Positions 35,478 to 44,174 of a stretch of 64,000 nt of DNA are shown in pieces. The number at the start of each line of letters is the position of its first letter. Within the stretch, counting starts at the first letter, position 1. The DNA lies in assembly GCA_944323505.1 (NCBI GenBank), contig CALUST010000025.1, positions 1 through 64,000 of the forward strand, in the 5' to 3' direction. The notes beneath the pieces were generated by a model, which saw only the letters and a list, made by a program, of their open reading frames with translations, ran no database searches and was not told the DNA's origin. This DNA is from an uncultured Bacteroidales bacterium. GTDB lineage: Bacteria > Bacteroidota > Bacteroidia > Bacteroidales > UBA932. The translations under genes and the position numbers were made by a program.

Positions 35478-38400
35478 ATGCCATCGGGCTTTAGAAGAGA
35501 AATACTTTTGACATTCTTGTCGGTGCTGCTTGCTGCAGCATCGGCAAATGTCTTGTCAGCCGCGCCGCTGAACTGCATATTCGAGCATTATTCCTCGGAG
35601 GACGGTCTTTCGCACAATTCCATATCGGACATCCATCAGGACAGGAACGGGTATATCTGGCTGTGTACATGGTACGGGCTGAGCCGTTTTGACGGCAGCA
35701 GTTTTGTCAATTACACCATCCGTCCCGGCGACCATGCCCGCCTTTCCCACAACAGGATACTGTCAGTGGATGAAGACAAGGCCGGCTACCTGTGGATAAC
35801 GGCATACGACTACCGTCTCTACCGTTTTGATCCCGTCTACGGCATTTTTACCGCCATCCCTGACGATGTTGAGGGGCTGGGACAGGAAAATGTCAAGGCT
35901 GACCTCTTCCATTGCGACAATGCCGGGAACACATGGGTGGCGCTTGAGGATGCCGGGCTTTGCTGCATTTCCCCGGATCTGGAGGCCAGGACATTCTTCC
36001 AGAACGGGGGCAATGACGCCGGCAAGCATATCTCGGCTATATATGAGGATTCCGACGGAGCCATATATGCGGTGTCGGAGCTTGGGGTCACCCTGATAAG
36101 GGAGGACGAGACCATTCTCCTTTCGAGGACATCAGATGTGATATCTTTCGCGGAGACCGGGGACAATGTCTATTTCCTCACGGATGACCAGCTGCTTGAA
36201 GTCGAGAAGTCCACCGGCAGGCAGTCAAGGACAGGACTGGATGCCCTCGGTGTCGGGAGGGCAACTGCCATGTCGCTGACAGGATGCGGAGACAGCGCGG
36301 CTCTCTATATCGGCTTCGCTGGCAATGCCATAGCATCGGTAGACACCTCATCGCTCTCTCTTGACGTGCACAGGACCCCTATGGGGCGGGTACGCTATCT
36401 TTTCCCTGACTCGCACGGCCTGCTCTGGATTGCCACGGAACGTACCGGTATATGGTCATACAATCCGGCATCTGCACGTTTCAGACATTATGAACATCCG
36501 AGGAATGTGATGTCGTACTATGTCGATACTCTTGCCAGGGTGCAGGAGCACGAGGGACAGCTGTGGATAAAGATGAACAACTACGGCTTCGGATATTATG
36601 ACAGGGAGAATGACACGATAGTGCCGCTGGACAACGTCAAGGAGCAGGAGAACAGCCGTTTCATGAACGGGGTCGCCTGTTTCGAGGTAGACAGGACAGG
36701 CGTGCTGTGGCTGTCCACCATCATGAGAGGACTCGAAAGGGTGACTGTCATCTCCCCGAAACTGGATGTGATTGTGCCTCCGTCCCGCTCCCATGACTCG
36801 TTCTCGGCCTCTGAGATCAGGGCTCTGTTCCGTGACAGCAGGGACCGCGTGTGGGTGGCGGCAAAAAGCAGTGAACTCTACCTGTATTCTCCTGATATGT
36901 CATCATGCAGGAGACTGACGGACAGATATGACTTCGGGAACATCTATTCGATATCGGAAGACTCTTCCGGCAACATCTGGCTCGGGACCAAGGGTGACGG
37001 GGCGGTCAGGCTCCGCCTCGACGGCATGACTGCGGATATCAGGAGATTCCGTCATGACTGCAGGGACAAGAGTTCCATCAGTTCGGACAATATCTATTCC
37101 ATAGCGCAGGATGCCGACGGGAGGATGTGGTTCGGGACGTATGGAGGCGGCATATCCATGCTTGACTCTCCTGATGACACCGTCTTCCATACGGTGTATG
37201 ACAATTTTCCGAATTATCCTCTCGAATATGGGGACAGGGTCAGGTATGTGCACTGCATGAGTGACGGCAGGATGCTGGTGGGGACTATTGCCGGGCTGAT
37301 ATGGTTCCGTCCGCAGGACAATCCGGAACTCACAGTCTTTCACTACGTCACCAAGATACCGGGAGATATGCACTCTCTCGGCAACAACGACATAATCCAC
37401 ATATTCGATGACAATGACGGCAACACCTGGCTCTGCACATTCGGGGGGGGCATCAATAAGATAAGATTCGACGGAGACGAGGCGAAGTTCGACATCATAA
37501 GCATGACCGACGGCTTGTCCAGTGACATTGTCCTGTCCGCTGTGTGCAGTGAAGACGGGGACATCTGGCTCGCCACCGAGTCGGGTCTGTCCAGGATTGC
37601 CCACGGCAGTCATTCTGTCACCAACTACAACCGATATGACGGGATAGTCTCCACGACGTTCAGCGAGGCGACCTGTGAGAGGCTTGTCGACGGGACCCTG
37701 GTATTCGGGACATACAGCAATGTCTACAGGATAGATCCGGATGACTTCGTCTACAATCCCGAGCCCCTGATGATGTCGCTTTCAGGGTTCAGCATAGACG
37801 GGAAAAGGGTCCCTCTGACGGAAAAGATAGAGATACCTCATGACTATTCGTTCTTCAGGGTGGATTTCTCCTCATTGAACTACAGGCTCCAGGGGATGGT
37901 CAACTATTCTTACATGCTTGACGGCTACGACAAGAACTGGATTTCCAGCCAGTCCAACAGTGCGACCTATTCGAGGATTCCTCCGGGCAGGTACGTGTTC
38001 AAGGTGAAGGCAAGCCCTTCGCACGGGGGAGGCCATGATGCGGACATGGCATCGGTGAGCGTGAGAGTAAGACCGTCCGTGTGGAACAGCACGGCATCGA
38101 AGATTGCCTATGTGGTCATCTGCCTGTTGCTTGTATCGGTTCTTGTCCAGATGTTCCTGACATCCATGAGACTCCGCAATGATGTCAGGTTGGAGCAGAA
38201 TATGAATGAACTCAAAGTCCGTTTCTTCACCAACATATCCCATGAGCTCAGGACACCGCTGACACTCATATTGGGCGGCATAGAGGAGATAAAGGAGCAT
38301 ACGCAGCCGGGAGAGAGGCAGGAATACAGTGTCAACCTCGTCTTCAGGAATGCCAGGAGGATGATGACGCTTGTCGACCAGCTGCTGGACATCAGGAGGA

Positions 38401-39842
38401 TAGTCAGCGGCAAGATGAGGCTTAGAGTGAGGCAGGTGGATATCGTCAGGCTTCTCTGCTCGGTCTACGATGATTTCAAGGATATGGCTGCTGAGAGGAA
38501 TATGGAACTCATTCTCACGCACTCGGTAGGCTCCCTGATGATATGGGGAGATGCAGGCCGTCTCGAGGCTCTTGTGTACAATCTGGTGTCAAATGCTTTC
38601 AAATATACGGCGGACGGAGGTCGCATTGAGGTGGCGATTTTCTATAAGGAAGGGGCGCGCGAATTCACGATAATGGTGAAGGACAACGGGATAGGTGTCC
38701 CGAAAGACAAGAGGTCAGCCATTTTCGAAATGTTTGTCCAGGCTTCTGACGCATCGCTGAAAGGGATGTCCAGCAGCGGCATCGGCCTCTCGTTCTGCAA
38801 GGAGATTGTAGAGATGCACGGAGGCCGTATATGGGTTGAGAGCCAGGTGGGCAAGGGCTCAAGATTCTATGTCACCCTGCCTGTCGACAGGGACCATTTC
38901 ACAGAGGAGACAGCGGAGTTCATTGAAGATGACAGCATCTCGAAGAATGCCGATGCGGACGAGGCCTACGGTCTGAGCAAGTACAAGGTGCGTCCGACAT
39001 ATCCTCAGGGTGCGATGAAGGTGCTTGTTGTTGAGGATAATGCGGAGCTGAAGGTGTATATGTACAACTGCCTCATCAACAGGTACGAGGTCAGGGACGC
39101 ATCCAACGGCAAGGAGGCGCTTCAGGTGATTTCGGACGGATGGATGCCGGATATGATTGTCACCGACCTGATGATGCCGGAGATGGACGGCATAGAACTC
39201 ATCAACAAGATCAGGGGAGACTTCAGCACCAGCCACATCCCTATCATCATGATTACTGCCAAGCATGAGAACGATACACATATCAAGGCGATGAAGTACG
39301 GGGCGGACGGTTATATAGCCAAGCCGTTCACCATGGAACTCCTGACGGCGAGGATGGAGAATCTCATGGACAGGAGACGGGCATTGATCTCGAGGATGTC
39401 GGCGGCAGATGATGCTCCTGCTGCAGGGAAGAAGGCAGGGACGAGGTCCGCGAGGGTAGAGATCGCCCCGGATGAGATAGTCATCACCGACAGGGACGAG
39501 GAACTGATAAAGAAAGTCATGAAATGGCTTGAGGAGAATGTCGGGGATTCGGATGTCACTGTGGATAATCTTGCCGCTTATGTGGGGATGGGCAGGACAT
39601 CGATGTACAACAAGTTGAAAGGCCTTACCGGCAAGTCGCCGGTGGAACTGATACAGGAATACAGGCTTGAAAAGGCCACTTTTTATCTCAAGACAGGGCA
39701 GTATTCCGTATCAGAGACCTCCTATAAGGTGGGGTTTTCGGACCCCGGGTATTTCAGCCGCTCGTTCAAGAAGCATTTCGGGGTCTCTCCGGCTGACTAT
39801 ATCAAGGAGCACAAGTCTGCGGCCTCAGATTGCAAACAGTGA
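35478..39842 (+). CDS. Hybrid two-component system regulator (HTCS) of the pectin locus
   Basis: This 1454-residue one-protein signalling system has a signal peptide, periplasmic propeller repeats (about residues 30-770; repeated NGYIWLCTWYGLSRF-type motifs), a Y_Y_Y domain (about 775-865) and a membrane helix (about 875-900). The kinase domain (phospho-acceptor His922 in SHELRTP, then an ATPase with VKDNGIGVPKD), a receiver with D1230 in VTDLMMPEMDG, and a C-terminal AraC helix-turn-helix (about 1350-1450) follow. It senses pectic oligosaccharides in the periplasm and activates the surrounding genes. The ATG at 35478 is preferred to a TTG three codons earlier. An in-frame G8 tract (37443-37450) encodes a propeller Gly-Gly-Gly. 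Confidence 0.95.
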   Translation: MPSGFRREILLTFLSVLLAAASANVLSAAPLNCIFEHYSSEDGLSHNSISDIHQDRNGYIWLCTWYGLSRFDGSSFVNYTIRPGDHARLSHNRILSVDEDKAGYLWITAYDYRLYRFDPVYGIFTAIPDDVEGLGQENVKADLFHCDNAGNTWVALEDAGLCCISPDLEARTFFQNGGNDAGKHISAIYEDSDGAIYAVSELGVTLIREDETILLSRTSDVISFAETGDNVYFLTDDQLLEVEKSTGRQSRTGLDALGVGRATAMSLTGCGDSAALYIGFAGNAIASVDTSSLSLDVHRTPMGRVRYLFPDSHGLLWIATERTGIWSYNPASARFRHYEHPRNVMSYYVDTLARVQEHEGQLWIKMNNYGFGYYDRENDTIVPLDNVKEQENSRFMNGVACFEVDRTGVLWLSTIMRGLERVTVISPKLDVIVPPSRSHDSFSASEIRALFRDSRDRVWVAAKSSELYLYSPDMSSCRRLTDRYDFGNIYSISEDSSGNIWLGTKGDGAVRLRLDGMTADIRRFRHDCRDKSSISSDNIYSIAQDADGRMWFGTYGGGISMLDSPDDTVFHTVYDNFPNYPLEYGDRVRYVHCMSDGRMLVGTIAGLIWFRPQDNPELTVFHYVTKIPGDMHSLGNNDIIHIFDDNDGNTWLCTFGGGINKIRFDGDEAKFDIISMTDGLSSDIVLSAVCSEDGDIWLATESGLSRIAHGSHSVTNYNRYDGIVSTTFSEATCERLVDGTLVFGTYSNVYRIDPDDFVYNPEPLMMSLSGFSIDGKRVPLTEKIEIPHDYSFFRVDFSSLNYRLQGMVNYSYMLDGYDKNWISSQSNSATYSRIPPGRYVFKVKASPSHGGGHDADMASVSVRVRPSVWNSTASKIAYVVICLLLVSVLVQMFLTSMRLRNDVRLEQNMNELKVRFFTNISHELRTPLTLILGGIEEIKEHTQPGERQEYSVNLVFRNARRMMTLVDQLLDIRRIVSGKMRLRVRQVDIVRLLCSVYDDFKDMAAERNMELILTHSVGSLMIWGDAGRLEALVYNLVSNAFKYTADGGRIEVAIFYKEGAREFTIMVKDNGIGVPKDKRSAIFEMFVQASDASLKGMSSSGIGLSFCKEIVEMHGGRIWVESQVGKGSRFYVTLPVDRDHFTEETAEFIEDDSISKNADADEAYGLSKYKVRPTYPQGAMKVLVVEDNAELKVYMYNCLINRYEVRDASNGKEALQVISDGWMPDMIVTDLMMPEMDGIELINKIRGDFSTSHIPIIMITAKHENDTHIKAMKYGADGYIAKPFTMELLTARMENLMDRRRALISRMSAADDAPAAGKKAGTRSARVEIAPDEIVITDRDEELIKKVMKWLEENVGDSDVTVDNLAAYVGMGRTSMYNKLKGLTGKSPVELIQEYRLEKATFYLKTGQYSVSETSYKVGFSDPGYFSRSFKKHFGVSPADYIKEHKSAASDCKQ
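37443..37450 (+). repeat. G8 homopolymer within the HTCS gene (in frame)
   Basis: The tract encodes the glycines of a TFGGGINK propeller motif, so it has an ordinary coding explanation. It is nevertheless the same length as the tracts in two susC genes, and slippage would truncate the regulator before its membrane helix. Confidence 0.5.
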
Positions 39843-39854
39843 TAATACATTAAG

Positions 39855-42314
39855 ATGAATATAATGAAAAGAGTACTTGCTTTGGCAATGCCGTTTCTGG
39901 CAGGGTTGCTGCTCCCGTTCACGGCCCGGGCAACGCAGGCTCCGGATGATGCCGGCCAATACGGCTTCATCAGGGAGATAGAGCCGTATTCGGTGAGGAT
40001 GATGCTTTCCGAGATGGCGAGGAATCCGCAGGCCACATGGCTTGACGGCAGGGAAGGGACACTGAAATGGAACTATACCACAGGACTTGAACTCCTCTCC
40101 TTCATGGACGTGGCGGAACGGTATGACCTGGACTATGCAGTGGAATATGTCCGCCAGTGGGCAGATACGATGGCCACGGATGACGGCAAGGTGTACAAGT
40201 ACAGGAAAGAGGCGTATAATGTGGACCATATATGCCCGGCACGTATATATTACCGCCTTTATGAGGACTTCGGTGACACAAAATACAGACGTGTGCTCAG
40301 GAAGATAAGGGAGCAGATTGACTCCCAGCCGAGGACGGAGGACGGGATTTTCTGGCACAAGCAGATTTATCCGCACCAGGTGTGGCTTGACGGCCTGTAT
40401 ATGGCGCAGCCGTTCTATGCAGAGTACACGAGGCGTTTCACTCCGAAGAATGAAAGGGACTCCCTTTACCATGACATCGCCGGGCATTTCATAGGGGCGG
40501 CAAGGCATACTTATGATGACAGTACCGGGCTTTTCCGTCATGCTTGGGACGAGTCCCGCTCCATGTTCTGGGCCGATACGCTTACCGGGCAGTCAGCCCA
40601 TGCCTGGGGACGGGCCTGCGGCTGGTATGCGCTTGCCCTGACGGAGACACTTGACTATTTCCCGGAGAAACATCCTGACAGGAAGGAGCTCATCAGGCAG
40701 TTCCGTTATCTGATGGAGACGGTGAGAAGATATGCCGACCCTGAGACCGGGATGTGGTACCAGGTCCTTGACTCTCCGGGCAGGGAGGGAAACTATCTTG
40801 AGGCAACTGCTTCCGCCATGTTCACATACGCGGCGTTGAAGGGAGTCCGGATGGGATATCTTGACGGGGATAAGTGGAGGGACTATTCGCGAGACCTCTA
40901 TCACAGGTTCATCGATACGTTCGTAAAGGACAATGCTGACGGCACCATCTCCATCACATCCTGCTGTTCCGTGGCCGGTCTCGGAGGCAAGCAGATGCGC
41001 AGCGGCACATACGGCTACTATCTGAGCGAGCCTGTCATCGACAATGATTGCAAGGGCGTAGGCCCTTTCATCTGGGCGTCGCTCGAATATGAGGCGGCCT
41101 GCAATATCGACTATGTGTTTGACGGACAATATGTCAGAGACGGGCTACCTGTAGAGGAGGCTGTAGCCCGTGTCCCGGCATTCGACGGGGCTGAAGGTGG
41201 CGGAATGTATACTGCAGGCGGACGCGGAGGCCGGGAATATGTCGTGACATCCCTGGAGGACACTGATGAGGAGGGGACACTCAGACATGCCGTGGAGGCA
41301 GAAGGACCTCGGATAGTGACATTTGCCGTCAGCGGCGACATTCATCTCAAGTCTACCCTCAAGATAGAGGACCCGTATATCACGATACTCGGGCAGACTG
41401 CCCCCGGAGAAGGCATCACCATCCGTGACCACGGTGTCTATATCGGGGCCGACGAGGTCATCATACGGTATCTGCGGTTCCGCATGGGGAGCGCAGCCAA
41501 GGACGAGAATGATGCCCTCGGTGCCAGGCACAACAATAACATCATCATAGACCATTGCTCCATCAGTTGGGCTACTGACGAGAATGCCTCATTCTATGCC
41601 AACAGCAACGCTACCATCCAGTGGTGTATCATATCCGAGGCTCTCAACAGTTCGGTGCACCGCAAGGGAGAGCATGGCTACGGCGGCATCTGGGGAGGGA
41701 GGAATGTGACGTTCCATCACAATATCCTTGCACACAACAACAGCCGCAACCCACGTTTCGACCATCCTGCCATCTATGAGGGCACAGACCTGCTCTTCCG
41801 GCGCGGGACCGTGGAGTTTGTCAATAATGTCGTGTACAACTGGGGCATGAAGGCCATCTACGGCGGGGAGGAAGGCTGGTTCAATGTTGAAGGCAATGTA
41901 TTCAAGCCTGGACCGGGGACAAAGACACTCGACGGAAAGTATGTCCAGATATACACATCCGGGAGCACTTCCATGATACCCGGCTCGTTCTATATCAGGG
42001 ACAATGTCTATGACGTGTCGGCAGTGAAGGACGGGAATTATCTCGGCAAGACTCCGAATGCGGAGAAAATAGCGGAAAATAAGGCGGAGTACGAGGCGGT
42101 GTCGGCAGCGGTTCCGTTTGCCTGCCGTTGCCATGTCGTCGCCGAGCCTGTCAGCAAGGCATACAAGGCAGTGCTGAAGTCCGCAGGAGCCTCCTTGCGC
42201 AGGGATGGGACGGACAAGAGGATAGTCAGGGAGGTCAGGAAAGGGACAGTGACATACAGAGGCTCTGTGACCGATATTCCGGGAATCTTAGATTCCGAGG
42301 ATGACGTGATGTGA
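39855..42314 (+). CDS. GH105-PL1 fusion: unsaturated rhamnogalacturonyl/galacturonyl hydrolase plus pectate lyase
   Basis: This 819-residue secreted protein carries two enzymes. Residues about 35-395 form a GH105 (alpha/alpha)6 barrel with HAWGRACGWYALAL and YLEATASAMFTYAALKGVR. Residues about 432-790 form a PL1 beta-helix starting FDGAEGGGMYTAGGRGG, with IIDHCSISWATDENAS, GYGGIWGGRNVTFHHN and NSRNPRFDHP. PL1 creates chains with 4,5-unsaturated galacturonate ends and GH105 removes those ends, so the fusion joins consecutive steps. The signal is type I (ends near FTARA), so it is periplasmic or secreted. A second ATG at 39864 could be the start. It lies 12 bp after the HTCS gene. Confidence 0.9.
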   Translation: MNIMKRVLALAMPFLAGLLLPFTARATQAPDDAGQYGFIREIEPYSVRMMLSEMARNPQATWLDGREGTLKWNYTTGLELLSFMDVAERYDLDYAVEYVRQWADTMATDDGKVYKYRKEAYNVDHICPARIYYRLYEDFGDTKYRRVLRKIREQIDSQPRTEDGIFWHKQIYPHQVWLDGLYMAQPFYAEYTRRFTPKNERDSLYHDIAGHFIGAARHTYDDSTGLFRHAWDESRSMFWADTLTGQSAHAWGRACGWYALALTETLDYFPEKHPDRKELIRQFRYLMETVRRYADPETGMWYQVLDSPGREGNYLEATASAMFTYAALKGVRMGYLDGDKWRDYSRDLYHRFIDTFVKDNADGTISITSCCSVAGLGGKQMRSGTYGYYLSEPVIDNDCKGVGPFIWASLEYEAACNIDYVFDGQYVRDGLPVEEAVARVPAFDGAEGGGMYTAGGRGGREYVVTSLEDTDEEGTLRHAVEAEGPRIVTFAVSGDIHLKSTLKIEDPYITILGQTAPGEGITIRDHGVYIGADEVIIRYLRFRMGSAAKDENDALGARHNNNIIIDHCSISWATDENASFYANSNATIQWCIISEALNSSVHRKGEHGYGGIWGGRNVTFHHNILAHNNSRNPRFDHPAIYEGTDLLFRRGTVEFVNNVVYNWGMKAIYGGEEGWFNVEGNVFKPGPGTKTLDGKYVQIYTSGSTSMIPGSFYIRDNVYDVSAVKDGNYLGKTPNAEKIAENKAEYEAVSAAVPFACRCHVVAEPVSKAYKAVLKSAGASLRRDGTDKRIVREVRKGTVTYRGSVTDIPGILDSEDDVM

Positions 42315-42367
42315 TTGGCATGGTTTTGACAGGAGACTCCCGGTTTTGCCATAAAATACGGACTGAA

Positions 42368-44143
42368 ATGAAAGGATTTGATTGCAAGAGACTGATTATC
42401 ATACTTTTGGCTGGTGCAATGCTCGTGTCTGCCTGTAAGCAGCATGAGCCTGAGAACGGCATGACACTTCCGGAGCCGGGCAATCTGACAGGCACTGTCA
42501 TGGATGAGACATCAATATTGTTCTCATGGGAGCCTGTCGAGGGTGCTCTCCAGTATTCTGTGACCCTTCTGGATGCCTATGACGGGTCGGAAGTGTTCGA
42601 GCCGTCATTCATCACGGAGTCAGAGGCATTGTTCGAGGGTCTTGAACAGGGATTCTCGTATTTCTGCAAGGTGAGGGCCATAAAGGAATTTGAGTATTCC
42701 GCATTTGTGACATCAGATGTGGTGTATATCCCGGATCCCGAATACGAGTCATTCATGATGCCGGCAACCGAAGATGAGCATAGGGAGACGCTTGCCTTCC
42801 CTGGCGCAGAAGGAGGCGGGATGTATGCGAAGGGCGGCCGTGGCGGTGCAGTCTGTCACGTGACCACTCTTGATGACAGCGGAGAAGGTTCTTTGAGGGC
42901 TGCCGTGGACAGTTCCGCTGCCCGCACCATAGTATTCGATGTGGCAGGTGTCATCAATCTCCAGTCAGAACTGAGGATAAGGAACGGCAGCCTGACAATA
43001 GCGGGGCAGACAGCCCCCGGGGACGGGATATGCATCAGCGGAGGACCTGTCATAGTCGATGCCGACGATGTGATTATAAGGTTCGTAAGATTCCGTCCAG
43101 GCGTGACAGACAGTGACACGACTTCCGCCCTTACAGTCTGCCATAGGAAGAATGTCATCATCGACCATTGCTCCATGTCATGGTCAGAAGAGCCGTGCGC
43201 ATCGGCCTTTGCCAACTCTGACTTCACCCTTCAGTGGAGCATCATAGCCGAGTCCCTGAACAGCCGGCCCGGAAACTCCGGAGCCGTCTGGGGCGGGAAC
43301 AACGCCTCTTTCCACCACAATCTGCTCGCTCATCATGACACTGCGGTACGGCTTGACCATCCAGGGCTTTATGAGGATGACCTGACTGAGAACAGAGGCA
43401 ATGCCGACATACGCAACAATGTGATATTCAACTGGGGTGAGGAAAATGTCATCGGCGGGGAGAACGGAAGTTTCAACCTCGTGGGCAACTATTACAGACA
43501 GGGGCCGGCATCAGGGGATACCCCGTGGCTTGTCAATGCCATGTGGCACAATCCTGAGTATGATACAGGCTCGGAATATCCGGTACTTTATGTCAGCGGC
43601 AACGTATATGCCGGGGCATCGGAGGCGGACAATGCTGCCATTCACTGGAGTGACCAGTCTTCATACGGGGACAATCCTGCCGGTACCGGACTTGACGCTC
43701 CTCTTGCCGTCATGCCAGGAGGGACGAAGCCTTGCCGGATTACCACTCACTCTGCCGGAGAAGCCTTTGATGCTGTCACAAGATATGCCGGGGCTTCACT
43801 TGCAAGAGATGATGCAGACAAAAGGGTCGCAGACAATGCCATAGCGGGCGATGCCACGTCAGGAGACGACGGTCTGGCAGATGCAGTATCCGATGTCGGC
43901 GGGTGGCCCGTATATTCTGCCACTGCGGACCAGACGGCTGCCCTGACGGATACGGACGGGGACGGCATCCCTGATGTGTTCGAGACAGAGTACGGTCTTG
44001 ATCCGGAGGATGCATCAGACGCAAAGGCGAAGACAATCGACAACCACGGCAGGTACACCAACCTTGAGATGTACTTCCATTTCCTGGTCAAGGAGATTGT
44101 GGCGGCGCAGAATGCCGGCGGCACGTATGACCTGACCGACTGA
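42368..44143 (+). CDS. PL1 pectate lyase-like lipoprotein with Fn3 domain (divergent copy)
   Basis: This 591-residue lipoprotein (lipobox MLVSAC) has one fibronectin type III domain (about residues 35-125), a PL1 beta-helix (about 145-520; FPGAEGGGMYAKGGRGG, IIDHCSMSWSEEPCAS) and a C-terminal calcium-type repeat (DTDGDGIPDVFETEYGLDP). Compared with the two other PL1 domains here it lacks the GSHGYGGIWGG loop (GNSGAVWGG instead) and has DTAVRLDHP where they have NSRNPRFDHP. It may have altered specificity or reduced activity, although one Arg is kept. The ATG at 42368 is chosen for the lipoprotein signal; a GTG at 42311 overlapping the previous stop is unlikely. Confidence 0.88.
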   Translation: MKGFDCKRLIIILLAGAMLVSACKQHEPENGMTLPEPGNLTGTVMDETSILFSWEPVEGALQYSVTLLDAYDGSEVFEPSFITESEALFEGLEQGFSYFCKVRAIKEFEYSAFVTSDVVYIPDPEYESFMMPATEDEHRETLAFPGAEGGGMYAKGGRGGAVCHVTTLDDSGEGSLRAAVDSSAARTIVFDVAGVINLQSELRIRNGSLTIAGQTAPGDGICISGGPVIVDADDVIIRFVRFRPGVTDSDTTSALTVCHRKNVIIDHCSMSWSEEPCASAFANSDFTLQWSIIAESLNSRPGNSGAVWGGNNASFHHNLLAHHDTAVRLDHPGLYEDDLTENRGNADIRNNVIFNWGEENVIGGENGSFNLVGNYYRQGPASGDTPWLVNAMWHNPEYDTGSEYPVLYVSGNVYAGASEADNAAIHWSDQSSYGDNPAGTGLDAPLAVMPGGTKPCRITTHSAGEAFDAVTRYAGASLARDDADKRVADNAIAGDATSGDDGLADAVSDVGGWPVYSATADQTAALTDTDGDGIPDVFETEYGLDPEDASDAKAKTIDNHGRYTNLEMYFHFLVKEIVAAQNAGGTYDLTD

Positions 44144-44174
44144 AGATGATTTGGAAGATAACTGCATAATATAA

